From an uncultured Bdellovibrionales bacterium (GTDB lineage: Bacteria > Bdellovibrionota > Bdellovibrionia > Bdellovibrionales > UBA1609), in contig CALJPJ010000248.1 of assembly GCA_937980625.1 (NCBI GenBank), forward strand, positions 1 through 6,458: a stretch of DNA of 6,458 nucleotides, read 5' to 3'. A program made the translations under genes and the position numbers. Below are positions 1-4,516 of the stretch, in pieces (the first letter of the stretch is position 1; each line of letters begins with the position of its first letter). The notes below the pieces were generated by a model. The model did not search any database and was not told the DNA's origin. It worked only from the letters and a program-made list of their open reading frames with translations.

Positions 1-654
1 ATCTGATGATTGAATAACTAGCTCCGGTAACGCACTTTGGATTTTAGCTAAACCATAATATTCAGAGTAGGCATAGTAACTTATACTCTTATTTTTGACT
101 TCAAAGATCTGACTATAGTTTTTAGTGTCCATCCCAGTAAAAATATAATGGTTTTTATTTAGTGCTTTAAAGTCAACTAAAGCAAGGTTAAGTTCTTTGT
201 TCGTTAAATTATAGCTCATATCATGCCAAGTCTGGCCAAAATCTATAGAGCGAAAAACCTTCAAAGGTATTTTTGAAGCATGATTAAAGTGCGGTCCGCC
301 AATAACAAAAAGACTCCCATCTGATCCAGCTGATACGCGAGTTTCTAAAATATGATCTTTAATATCATTAAAGCTAAAAACCTTTACTAATGATCGATCA
401 CTGTTAATCTCATTTGAAATATACAATTCTGTTTGTTTACTTGAAACAGCAGCTAACCAATAATATTTTTTATCAACAGAGTTATAAGTAACACTTTGAA
501 ATGGTTTTGTCGTATCCTGTTCGTAAATTGAGTACGATTTCAATTTTTTGTTTTGTTTAACAGTTTGCTTTGCTTGAGTGTGTGTTATGCTTCCAGAAAA
601 AGTTATAAGGCATAAAATACTTATTAATTTTTTTGTAATGTTCAACGGTGTCAC
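1..654 (-). CDS. Secreted Asp-box (BNR-repeat) protein, N-terminal part, truncated by window edge
   Basis: The frame is open from a GTG at 654 to position 1, giving 218 residues with no stop, so the C-terminus lies outside the window. The GTG is chosen because AGGAG lies 7 bases upstream and no ATG is near. Residues 1-28 look like a Sec signal peptide: Lys8-Lys9, a hydrophobic core (LISILCLITFSG) and a likely cut after Thr-Gln-Ala28. Residues 136-143 read SIDFGQTW, an exact fit to the Asp-box SxDxGxTW, a beta-hairpin motif of sialidases and other beta-propeller proteins. Nearby SDGSLFVIGG (111-120) resembles another propeller blade strand. Most likely this is an exported beta-propeller protein. 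One Asp-box does not prove sialidase activity, and no catalytic Arg/Asp/Tyr set can be assigned from this fragment. It is transcribed away from the ankyrin gene. Confidence 0.8.
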   Translation of the reverse strand, partial: MTPLNITKKLISILCLITFSGSITHTQAKQTVKQNKKLKSYSIYEQDTTKPFQSVTYNSVDKKYYWLAAVSSKQTELYISNEINSDRSLVKVFSFNDIKDHILETRVSAGSDGSLFVIGGPHFNHASKIPLKVFRSIDFGQTWHDMSYNLTNKELNLALVDFKALNKNHYIFTGMDTKNYSQIFEVKNKSISYYAYSEYYGLAKIQSALPELVIQSSD

Positions 655-661
655 AAGTAAT

Positions 662-666
662 CTCCT
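662..666 (-). promoter_or_regulatory. Ribosome binding site deciding a GTG start
   Basis: AGGAG on the minus strand, 7 bases before the GTG at 654. It fixes the start of the Asp-box protein, whose next in-frame candidate is a TTG three codons later with poorer spacing. Confidence 0.75.
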
Positions 667-691
667 GATTATTAAATTTAAAGTAAACTTT

Positions 692-838
692 TTAAACTGA
701 AGCGTTGGTATATAGAATTTCCGCATATGATTCAAGTGTATAAATAGGCATGTTAATATTTGCCATATGCATATTTATAAAAGCTCTAGGCAACCTCAGG
801 TAATGTACTGTTCCATCTCTAAGATGCTCGTCGCACAC
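692..838 (-). CDS. Possible small protein or gene remnant, 48 codons
   Basis: I do not recognise this sequence. A minus-strand frame runs from a TAG just before 883 down to a TAA at 694-692. The only conventional start in its first part is GTG at 838, giving 48 residues beginning with Val/Met-Cys-Asp-Glu-His-Leu-Arg-Asp-Gly. The composition is mixed and protein-like (HYLRLPRAF, MPIYTLESYAEILY), unlike the Lys/Asn/Ile-rich output typical of random AT-rich DNA. No ribosome binding site precedes the GTG. The 13 open codons before it encode a hydrophobic stretch (FSFLLTTLVV), which would suit a signal or membrane segment of a protein whose real start has been lost. It ends 37 bases before the Asp-box gene on the same strand. 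It could be a small gene, the C-terminal fossil of a decayed gene, or chance. Confidence 0.25.
   Translation of the reverse strand: MCDEHLRDGTVHYLRLPRAFINMHMANINMPIYTLESYAEILYTNASV
707..735 (-). promoter_or_regulatory. Possible sigma70-type promoter of the Asp-box gene
   Basis: Minus strand TTGAAT (735-730), a 17-base spacer, then TATACC (712-707). Each hexamer matches the consensus at 4 of 6 positions. Transcription would start near 700 and leave a leader of about 45 bases before the GTG. The site lies inside the possible small reading frame 692-838, so the two calls compete unless the small frame is transcribed from further upstream. Confidence 0.3.
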
Positions 839-857
839 TACAAGAGTAGTTAATAGG

Positions 858-879
858 AAACTAAACTTAAACTTAAACT
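858..879 (+). repeat. Short tandem AAACT repeat
   Basis: AAACT occurs at 858, 863, 869 and 875, that is with steps of 5, 6 and 6 bases. On the minus strand the array encodes alternating Phe-Lys at the head of the possible small reading frame. It lies just upstream of the possible promoter at 884-912. It may be only low-complexity AT-rich sequence. Confidence 0.5.
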
Positions 880-883
880 AAAA

Positions 884-912
884 TTGATGATATCATAGTT
901 GTATTCTACATT
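884..912 (+). promoter_or_regulatory. Possible promoter of a small RNA
   Basis: TTGATG (884-889), a 17-base spacer, then TACATT (907-912), each 4 of 6 to the sigma70 consensus. Transcription would begin near 919, at the foot of the first of two adjacent hairpins, and would reach the terminator-like element at 993-1020. In AT-rich DNA such matches arise often, so its position is the main argument. Confidence 0.25.
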
Positions 913-916
913 TAAG

Positions 917-948
917 TGCAAGGGTCTTGCAAATAAGGCTAGCCTTAT
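917..948. repeat. Two adjacent dyads: 6-bp hairpin and perfect 16-bp palindrome
   Basis: 917-931 reads TGCAAG, GGT, CTTGCA: six pairs closed by a three-base loop. One base later, 933-948 is ATAAGGCTAGCCTTAT, a perfect palindrome of 16 bases that as RNA would form a six-pair stem with a CTAG loop. As DNA the palindrome would suit a dimeric repressor. As RNA the pair would form two stacked hairpins. No T-run follows either, so they are not terminators. Confidence 0.7.
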
Positions 949-1020
949 CGGTGTAGTGATATGTCTAATTGCAATTATTTATTAATAAAAAGAAAAAATG
1001 TGCCAGTGCACCTTTTTTTT
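919..1020 (+). ncRNA. Candidate small RNA, about 100 nt
   Basis: This call rests on arrangement only. A weak promoter (884-912) is followed at the right distance by two hairpins (917-948), an AT-rich stretch and a hairpin with an eight-T tail (993-1020). There is no resemblance to a known RNA family that I can name. The same block could instead be an operator plus an unrelated bidirectional terminator. Confidence 0.2.
993..1020. terminator. Terminator-like hairpin, possibly bidirectional
   Basis: Six As (993-998), a mismatch, the stem GTGC (1000-1003), loop CAGT, stem GCAC (1008-1011), a mismatch, then eight Ts (1013-1020). Flanking A and T runs extend the pairing, and T-rich tails exist in both directions. 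The GC stem is only four pairs, so it is weak. It lies between divergent genes, where no annotated transcript needs it, which is why an unannotated transcript is suspected. Confidence 0.5.
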
Positions 1021-1089
1021 ATTCGAGGTATTTTTAAATTGAAAGTCAAACTGATAATGTGAACCCTATCTGGCACTTTTGTATGCTCT

Positions 1090-1116
1090 GAGGTCCTTAA
1101 ACTGAACCTCGCTTTT
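1090..1116 (+). other. Imperfect hairpin upstream of the ankyrin gene
   Basis: GAGGTCC (1090-1096) pairs with GAACCTC (1104-1110) at six of seven positions across a seven-base loop, and GCTTTT follows. It could be a weak terminator insulating the ankyrin gene from upstream transcription, or a regulatory stem. CGAGGT (1024-1029) offers an alternative partner for ACCTCG (1106-1111). Confidence 0.3.
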
Positions 1117-1153
1117 AATGCGTCTGATGATATGGACTCTTACTGAGCTGTAT

Positions 1154-1159
1154 TATACT
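1154..1159 (+). promoter_or_regulatory. -10-like hexamer placing transcription start next to the ankyrin ATG
   Basis: TATACT matches the -10 consensus at 5 of 6 positions and ends 8 bases before the ATG at 1168. Transcription would start within a base or two of the ATG, giving a leaderless mRNA. No good -35 lies 16-18 bases upstream (TATGGA at 1131-1136 is poor). The lack of any Shine-Dalgarno sequence before the ATG agrees with this reading. Confidence 0.35.
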
Positions 1160-1167
1160 TTATTCCC

Positions 1168-1872
1168 ATGAAGAATTTGAGAAAAAGTCGATTTAGTACA
1201 GAGTTACATAATGAACACGATCGTTTGCTGGATGATTCTATTTTAGTATTTGCCATAAAAAATAATGATTATAGAGCTGTCAAAAGTTTGCTCGATATGG
1301 GTTTTGACCCCAACAAACGAGATTATAGATATAGAACGGCAATGCATTATGCTGCTGGGTTTGCTAGCCCCAAACTTTTGAAACTATTAATTAAATTTGG
1401 AGGCAATATTTATGCAGTTGATGATGAAATTGAGACACCAGTAAGCATTGCTGTTAGGTGCAAACAAATTAAAAATCTAAGAATTATCTGTGAAAATAGA
1501 GAGTTTATAGATTTTAGGAATGTAAATTATATCTTAGATTTAAAAAGTAGAGACTCTGGAAGGACGCCTTTGTATGAAGCTGTTCAGCTTGAAAACTATG
1601 AAATGTACAAAATATTGTTTGATGCAGGAGTGTATTTAAACCCCGTTACGAGCAGAGCTATTACTCCTCTAATCCTTACAATATTTCATAAGGAAAAGAA
1701 GATTCAAAAGCATCTATTAAAGTATTTAGACAAAGTCTACTTAAAGGCAAATATTTATCTTTTAGAAGCTATTATAAGAAATAATGGCTTTTTTATGAGC
1801 GACAAATTTTCAAAAGAAAAGCTTAAAAAATGTAAAGAGCTATTGAAGATATTGATTCAGTTAACGTCTTAA
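1168..1872 (+). CDS. Ankyrin-repeat protein, cytoplasmic
   Basis: This is a 234-residue protein with four to five degenerate ankyrin repeats, a fold that normally mediates protein-protein binding. Repeat 1 is about residues 22-50 (AIKNNDYRAVKSLLDMGFDPN). Repeat 2 is about 54-85 and the clearest (RTAMHYAAG followed by LLKLLIKFGGNIYAVD). Repeat 3 is about 88-115 (ETPVSIAV). Repeat 4 is about 131-160 (GRTPLYEAVQLENYEMYKILFDAGV). A worn fifth begins near 164 (AITPLIL). The C-terminal 50 residues are Lys-rich helix. There is no signal peptide or membrane segment. The start is the only ATG before the first repeat. The frame is closed upstream by TGA at 1144, and no ribosome binding site is present. 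The partner is unknown. Neighbours give no functional link: it stands alone, divergent from the Asp-box gene and convergent with the esterase. Confidence 0.85.
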   Translation: MKNLRKSRFSTELHNEHDRLLDDSILVFAIKNNDYRAVKSLLDMGFDPNKRDYRYRTAMHYAAGFASPKLLKLLIKFGGNIYAVDDEIETPVSIAVRCKQIKNLRIICENREFIDFRNVNYILDLKSRDSGRTPLYEAVQLENYEMYKILFDAGVYLNPVTSRAITPLILTIFHKEKKIQKHLLKYLDKVYLKANIYLLEAIIRNNGFFMSDKFSKEKLKKCKELLKILIQLTS

Positions 1873-1873
1873 C

Positions 1874-1889
1874 CTCATGTTGAGTTTTT
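1874..1889 (+). terminator. Weak intrinsic terminator of the ankyrin gene
   Basis: CTCA (1874-1877), loop TGT, TGAG (1881-1884), then five Ts (1885-1889), immediately after the TAA. Four pairs only. The stronger hairpin at 1898-1934 may do the real work. Confidence 0.3.
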
Positions 1890-1897
1890 GTAATTTA

Positions 1898-1934
1898 AAA
1901 AGGTACCAGACTAAAAAAAAGTGAGGAACCTTTT
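1898..1934. terminator. Bidirectional terminator between convergent genes
   Basis: Two 15-base arms (1898-1912 and 1920-1934) pair at 12 of 15 positions: AAAAGGT with ACCTTTT, then CC with GG, then ACT with AGT, around a loop of seven As. The outer A/T runs give a T-tail in both directions. The right arm abuts the TAG of the esterase (1937-1935), so that gene terminates directly after its stop. The position between convergent stops strongly supports the call. Confidence 0.65.
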
Positions 1935-3755
1935 CTAATAACTGCGCTTTATAACTTCTAAAATTCCATTGCTGATTTCAGTAGTGAACTCGAGATGATG
2001 TGAATTAGTTCGCCCACCTATGATTTCATCAAAAAGAGAGTCCTGGGCAGTTATAGGTCCTTTATAAGTGATTGGTGTTGTTGAAGCTAGTCCGCTTGTA
2101 GTTGGTATAAAACAGGCTTTTCTATTGGTGATGTTTAGTTTTTCAGGAAACATTCGGCTGAGTTGCGAAGAGATGGCCTTTTCAATGTCGCCAACAGCAT
2201 TTAAATATCCACATGTGCTTTTATCTAAGTCGGCAACTGAGCTGTTTTCTAGGCGACTAAAACTATAGTTGTCAGTGCCATCGCCGCCAAAAAAACCGCC
2301 CAACTCTTCAGGGTCTGGGTATTTAAAGCGTCCACTAAAAATAGAATTGGTACTTGTTTTAGCAATATAGCTGGTGAAATCTACTTCAACATAATTTTTT
2401 AATTTTGTATCTAAGGTGACATACTGGTTGCCACTGAGTGGTAAAAGTAGACCATGTATGGACCCATTGGTAACTCCAATATTTACTTCTGTAAGTTCAG
2501 GCATACCGGTTAATTGTAAATGATTTTGTAGTCGAGTATAAAGAACGTCAGTATATGCCAAAGACTCTCTTGAACTTTGTTGAATCACTAGCTCGCGAGC
2601 AAAAAATGAGTTTAAATAAACACTACTAAAAAGTTTTACTTGGTTGGCAAATGCATCGGCACTGGCAATACCACCTTCTAATTGATCAGCGAAATCATTT
2701 AAATTTAAGATATCATCAATTAAACGACCAAAATTATTTTGAAATTTTTGTGCTTTTCTTTTAGCCGCGGAAGCTCCATTTTCTAGAAACTTCATTATAT
2801 ACTGTAAGCTAAGTGGAACATGTGCCCCCCTGTGTGGTGAATCAAAAGATAAGTAATGACTGACATTGTGTAAATTAATTCCATTTAATTCTAATTGGTT
2901 AAGTGCCATTCGACCAATGACTCCTCCTAAGCTGAGCCCCATTAAAAATGATGGCTGATCAGAGGTGCGAAGTTGGTTAACGAGTTTAATTGCACGGGCA
3001 GTTGCATCCGCTTTTTCATAAATACTATTTAGGTAGAAATCTTTATAACCAAAGCCAATAAAGACCACTGAAATATTTTTTGCAGCTAATTCATCATATA
3101 TTTTTTTTGCTCCAGATGGTCGCGAGGTATAGCGAGCTTCATGGTTAATGGATTTAGGGTTTTCAAAATTATGAGAAGCAACAATAAAAGCAACTTTATC
3201 TAGTTTTTGTTTTTCTGGATCGGCCATGTATATTTTTATATCAGCAGTAATAACCTTGTTTTGTCGAAGCCCTCGCTGTGAAAACATTGAACAGCCAAAC
3301 AAACTAGTAAGTTGTGCCAAGTTTTTACATTCCGGCAAGGTAGCTGGGCGATTCTGTCTAGTTGTGTTCTGTGTTTTGATTTCATTTTCAACCTGAACAT
3401 AGAAGGCGCGCTGTAGTCTATTTGTTATTTCCTGTGAGTTTGGTGTTTCACTTTCTCCATTGGCTTCCCCGATATTGGGCTCAGTGGTTTCTGCCTCTGG
3501 GCTTGTTTCTGGGTTAGTTTCTGAATTTGTTTCTGGGTTTGTTTCTGGGTTTGTTGGCGGAACCACTTCTTGCTCAGAAATATTTGAGTCAATATTTTGG
3601 TTGCCTTCGGCAAAACCTTCATTTGAGGTGTTTTCTGATAAGACACTGTCATTTAGTGCGGTGTTTTTTTTATTAATATTTGTGGCTTCAAACTTTGTAC
3701 AAGCCGAAGTCATAATAAGTAAAAGTATAAATATTATATTTAACTTATTGTTCAT
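1935..3755 (-). CDS. Predicted lipoprotein esterase/lipase (alpha/beta hydrolase)
   Basis: This is a 606-residue protein from ATG 3755, chosen because GGAGAGG lies 9 bases upstream and the signal peptide then begins cleanly. In-frame GTG 3791 and ATG 3773 would add 12 or 6 residues ahead of it. Residues 1-18 form a signal peptide ending in the lipobox-like Met-Thr-Ser-Ala-Cys19, so the protein is probably lipid-anchored. Residues 20-110 are a low-complexity Asn/Glu/Thr/Pro linker with NPET repeats at about 69-84. The hydrolase domain follows: a strand VAFIVASHNF (188-197), strand ISVVFIGFGY (228-237), then the nucleophile elbow GLSLGG (273-278) with Ser275. SFDSPHRGAHVPL (303-315) and NIGVTNGS (425-432) look like conserved blocks of predicted esterases. 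The catalytic His may be H586 or H587, and the acid is uncertain (D492 or D495 are candidates). Cys143, 155, 515 and 548 could form disulfides. The natural substrate is unknown. Confidence 0.8.
   Translation of the reverse strand: MNNKLNIIFILLLIMTSACTKFEATNINKKNTALNDSVLSENTSNEGFAEGNQNIDSNISEQEVVPPTNPETNPETNSETNPETSPEAETTEPNIGEANGESETPNSQEITNRLQRAFYVQVENEIKTQNTTRQNRPATLPECKNLAQLTSLFGCSMFSQRGLRQNKVITADIKIYMADPEKQKLDKVAFIVASHNFENPKSINHEARYTSRPSGAKKIYDELAAKNISVVFIGFGYKDFYLNSIYEKADATARAIKLVNQLRTSDQPSFLMGLSLGGVIGRMALNQLELNGINLHNVSHYLSFDSPHRGAHVPLSLQYIMKFLENGASAAKRKAQKFQNNFGRLIDDILNLNDFADQLEGGIASADAFANQVKLFSSVYLNSFFARELVIQQSSRESLAYTDVLYTRLQNHLQLTGMPELTEVNIGVTNGSIHGLLLPLSGNQYVTLDTKLKNYVEVDFTSYIAKTSTNSIFSGRFKYPDPEELGGFFGGDGTDNYSFSRLENSSVADLDKSTCGYLNAVGDIEKAISSQLSRMFPEKLNITNRKACFIPTTSGLASTTPITYKGPITAQDSLFDEIIGGRTNSHHLEFTTEISNGILEVIKRSY
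3493..3552 (-). repeat. 12-bp coding tandem repeat (NPET linker)
   Basis: Four 12-base units, plus-strand form GTTTCTGGGTTT, lie at 3505-3516, 3517-3528, 3529-3540 and 3541-3552, with one diverged copy at 3493-3504. The last two are identical. On the coding strand they specify the Asn-Pro-Glu-Thr repeat of the lipoprotein linker. The unit is a multiple of three, so copy-number change would keep the frame and alter only linker length. Confidence 0.8.
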
Positions 3756-3764
3756 TAATAAAAA

Positions 3765-3771
3765 CCTCTCC
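3765..3771 (-). promoter_or_regulatory. Ribosome binding site of the lipoprotein esterase
   Basis: GGAGAGG on the minus strand, 9 bases before ATG 3755. It decides between three in-frame starts: the site overlaps the region of the upstream ATG at 3773, so that ATG could not use it. Confidence 0.75.
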
Positions 3772-3861
3772 ATTAAAAATCTTAATCCCACTGTCTTAGT
3801 TTAAGAAATTTTTTAATACTTTTGGGGATTAATTCTGTTTTTGGTTTAAATTGAGACATAT

Positions 3862-3889
3862 TTGACAACTATTTATTCAATAATATGTT
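3862..3889 (+). promoter_or_regulatory. Possible distal promoter toward fur
   Basis: TTGACA (3862-3867), a perfect -35, a 16-base spacer and TATGTT (3884-3889, 4 of 6). Transcription would begin near 3896, giving fur a leader of about 130 bases that includes the Fur box. It may be a second, iron-independent promoter or a chance match in AT-rich DNA. Confidence 0.3.
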
Positions 3890-3953
3890 TATTTATTATT
3901 CAGAGGTGACCTGCACTGTTAGTAAAGCTTAAACAGTTTGACTTTTTCTAAAT

Positions 3954-3972
3954 GATAATGATTTTCATTGAC
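3954..3972 (+). promoter_or_regulatory. Fur box (ferric uptake regulator operator)
   Basis: GATAATGATTTTCATTGAC matches the E. coli 19-base consensus GATAATGATAATCATTATC at 15 of 19 positions, including the first nine bases and the CATT core of the second half. It lies 52 bases before the fur GTG and overlaps the -35 TTGACA (3968-3973), so bound Fur would block RNA polymerase. This is the usual arrangement for fur autoregulation. Confidence 0.8.
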
Positions 3973-3996
3973 ATTTATAAACCCTCTACTTATTGT
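3968..3996 (+). promoter_or_regulatory. Promoter of fur-uvrA
   Basis: TTGACA (3968-3973) is a perfect sigma70 -35, with a 17-base spacer and TATTGT (3991-3996, 4 of 6) as -10. Transcription would start near 4003 with a leader of about 22 bases carrying the ribosome binding site. Its -35 is buried in the Fur box. Confidence 0.65.
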
Positions 3997-4011
3997 TGAT
4001 AAATTATTTTT

Positions 4012-4016
4012 AGGAG
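4012..4016 (+). promoter_or_regulatory. Ribosome binding site deciding the fur GTG start
   Basis: AGGAG, 8 bases before GTG 4025. The longer frame starting at TTG 3968 would begin within the promoter and Fur box and lacks a ribosome binding site, so GTG is preferred. Confidence 0.75.
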
Positions 4017-4024
4017 AGTTAATT

Positions 4025-4516
4025 GTGACAAGGTTAGTAAAAGGTCAACAAAACAAAGAGGTTCTCATTGAGAGAGAGCCTATTGATATTGAAAGCTTTA
4101 AAAAAATGATTCGTCAAATGGGCCTGAAAGTGACCAAACAAAGGGTGCATATTTTAGAAGCAATGAGCAGCGGTAGAGCCCATATAACAGCTCAAGAGTT
4201 GTTTGAAAAATTAAATAAGAATCATCCTGAAATAGGTTTTGCAACAGTTTATAGGTTTTTAAAAAATATGACTGAGCATTCACTTGTGACTGAAGTGAGA
4301 ATGGGCGGTTTTCCTGCTCGTTATGAGTTGACCCCAAACCAACACCATGATCATCTAAATTGCACTCAATGCGGAAAGATTGTGGAATTTGAAAATGAAT
4401 CAATTGAAGAGCTACAGCTAGCAGTAGCAAAAAAGTTTAACTTTAAACTTACAGGTCATGTCCTTGAACTTTATGGTCAATGTGATCAGTGTAACAGTAA
4501 GGGTAGCGACACTTAA
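4025..4516 (+). CDS. fur: Ferric uptake regulator Fur
   Basis: This is a 163-residue metal-dependent repressor that, loaded with Fe(II), dimerises on Fur boxes. The N-terminal winged helix runs from about residue 24 to 95, with TKQRVHILEA (37-46) and recognition helix IGFATVYRFLK (70-80). The dimerisation half carries the metal ligands expected from E. coli Fur: His53, Glu101, HHDH (107-110), Glu128 and His145. Two CxxC pairs, 113/116 and 153/156, fit a structural zinc site. Glu rather than Asp at 101 and 128 argues for Fur rather than the peroxide sensor PerR. A 20-residue N-terminal extension precedes the usual Fur start. The Fur box over the promoter implies autoregulation. The TAA overlaps the uvrA ATG by one base. 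Zur or Mur cannot be wholly excluded from sequence alone. Confidence 0.88.
   Translation: MTRLVKGQQNKEVLIEREPIDIESFKKMIRQMGLKVTKQRVHILEAMSSGRAHITAQELFEKLNKNHPEIGFATVYRFLKNMTEHSLVTEVRMGGFPARYELTPNQHHDHLNCTQCGKIVEFENESIEELQLAVAKKFNFKLTGHVLELYGQCDQCNSKGSDT

Larger units (their letters stand above)
655..1167. other. 513-base intergenic region rich in dyads
   Basis: This region separates the divergent Asp-box and ankyrin genes and holds no reading frame above about 60 codons. Beyond the elements listed separately, it contains the palindrome ATGATATCAT (887-896), ATATGCATAT (765-774), two CATATG sites 40 bases apart, and the inverted pair GTGCCAG (1000-1006) / CTGGCAC (1070-1076). No mobile element ends, tRNA or known riboswitch were recognised. 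Confidence 0.6.

Noticed and set aside
961..1062. Plus-strand frame of 33 codons starting ATG 961
   Set aside because: It has no ribosome binding site, its residues are the Lys/Ile/Leu/Phe mix expected of AT-rich DNA, and it reads straight through the hairpin and T-run at 993-1020.
2068..2268. Plus-strand reading frame of 66 codons
   Set aside because: It lies wholly inside the esterase gene on the opposite strand, has no ribosome binding site and no recognisable domain.
3425..3652. Minus-strand 75-codon Gln/Lys-rich frame
   Set aside because: It is an out-of-frame reading of the same 12-base repeat within the esterase gene.
3460..3804. Plus-strand 114-codon frame with Val/Ser/Gly-rich repeats
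   Set aside because: Its repetitive start is the antisense of the NPET repeat and it overlaps the esterase start and leader. There is no ribosome binding site.
3879..3900. AATAATA / TATTATT dyad as a second Fur box
   Set aside because: The arms are A/T only, the spacing does not fit the 19-base operator and the GAT/ATC core is missing.
3915..3937. Hairpin ACTGTT / AACAGT before the Fur box
   Set aside because: There are six pairs with an 11-base loop, and the T-run starts six bases after the stem. It is too weak to call a terminator or riboswitch.
4098..4430. Minus-strand 110-codon frame
   Set aside because: It is antisense to fur, whose metal ligands and reading frame are beyond doubt.
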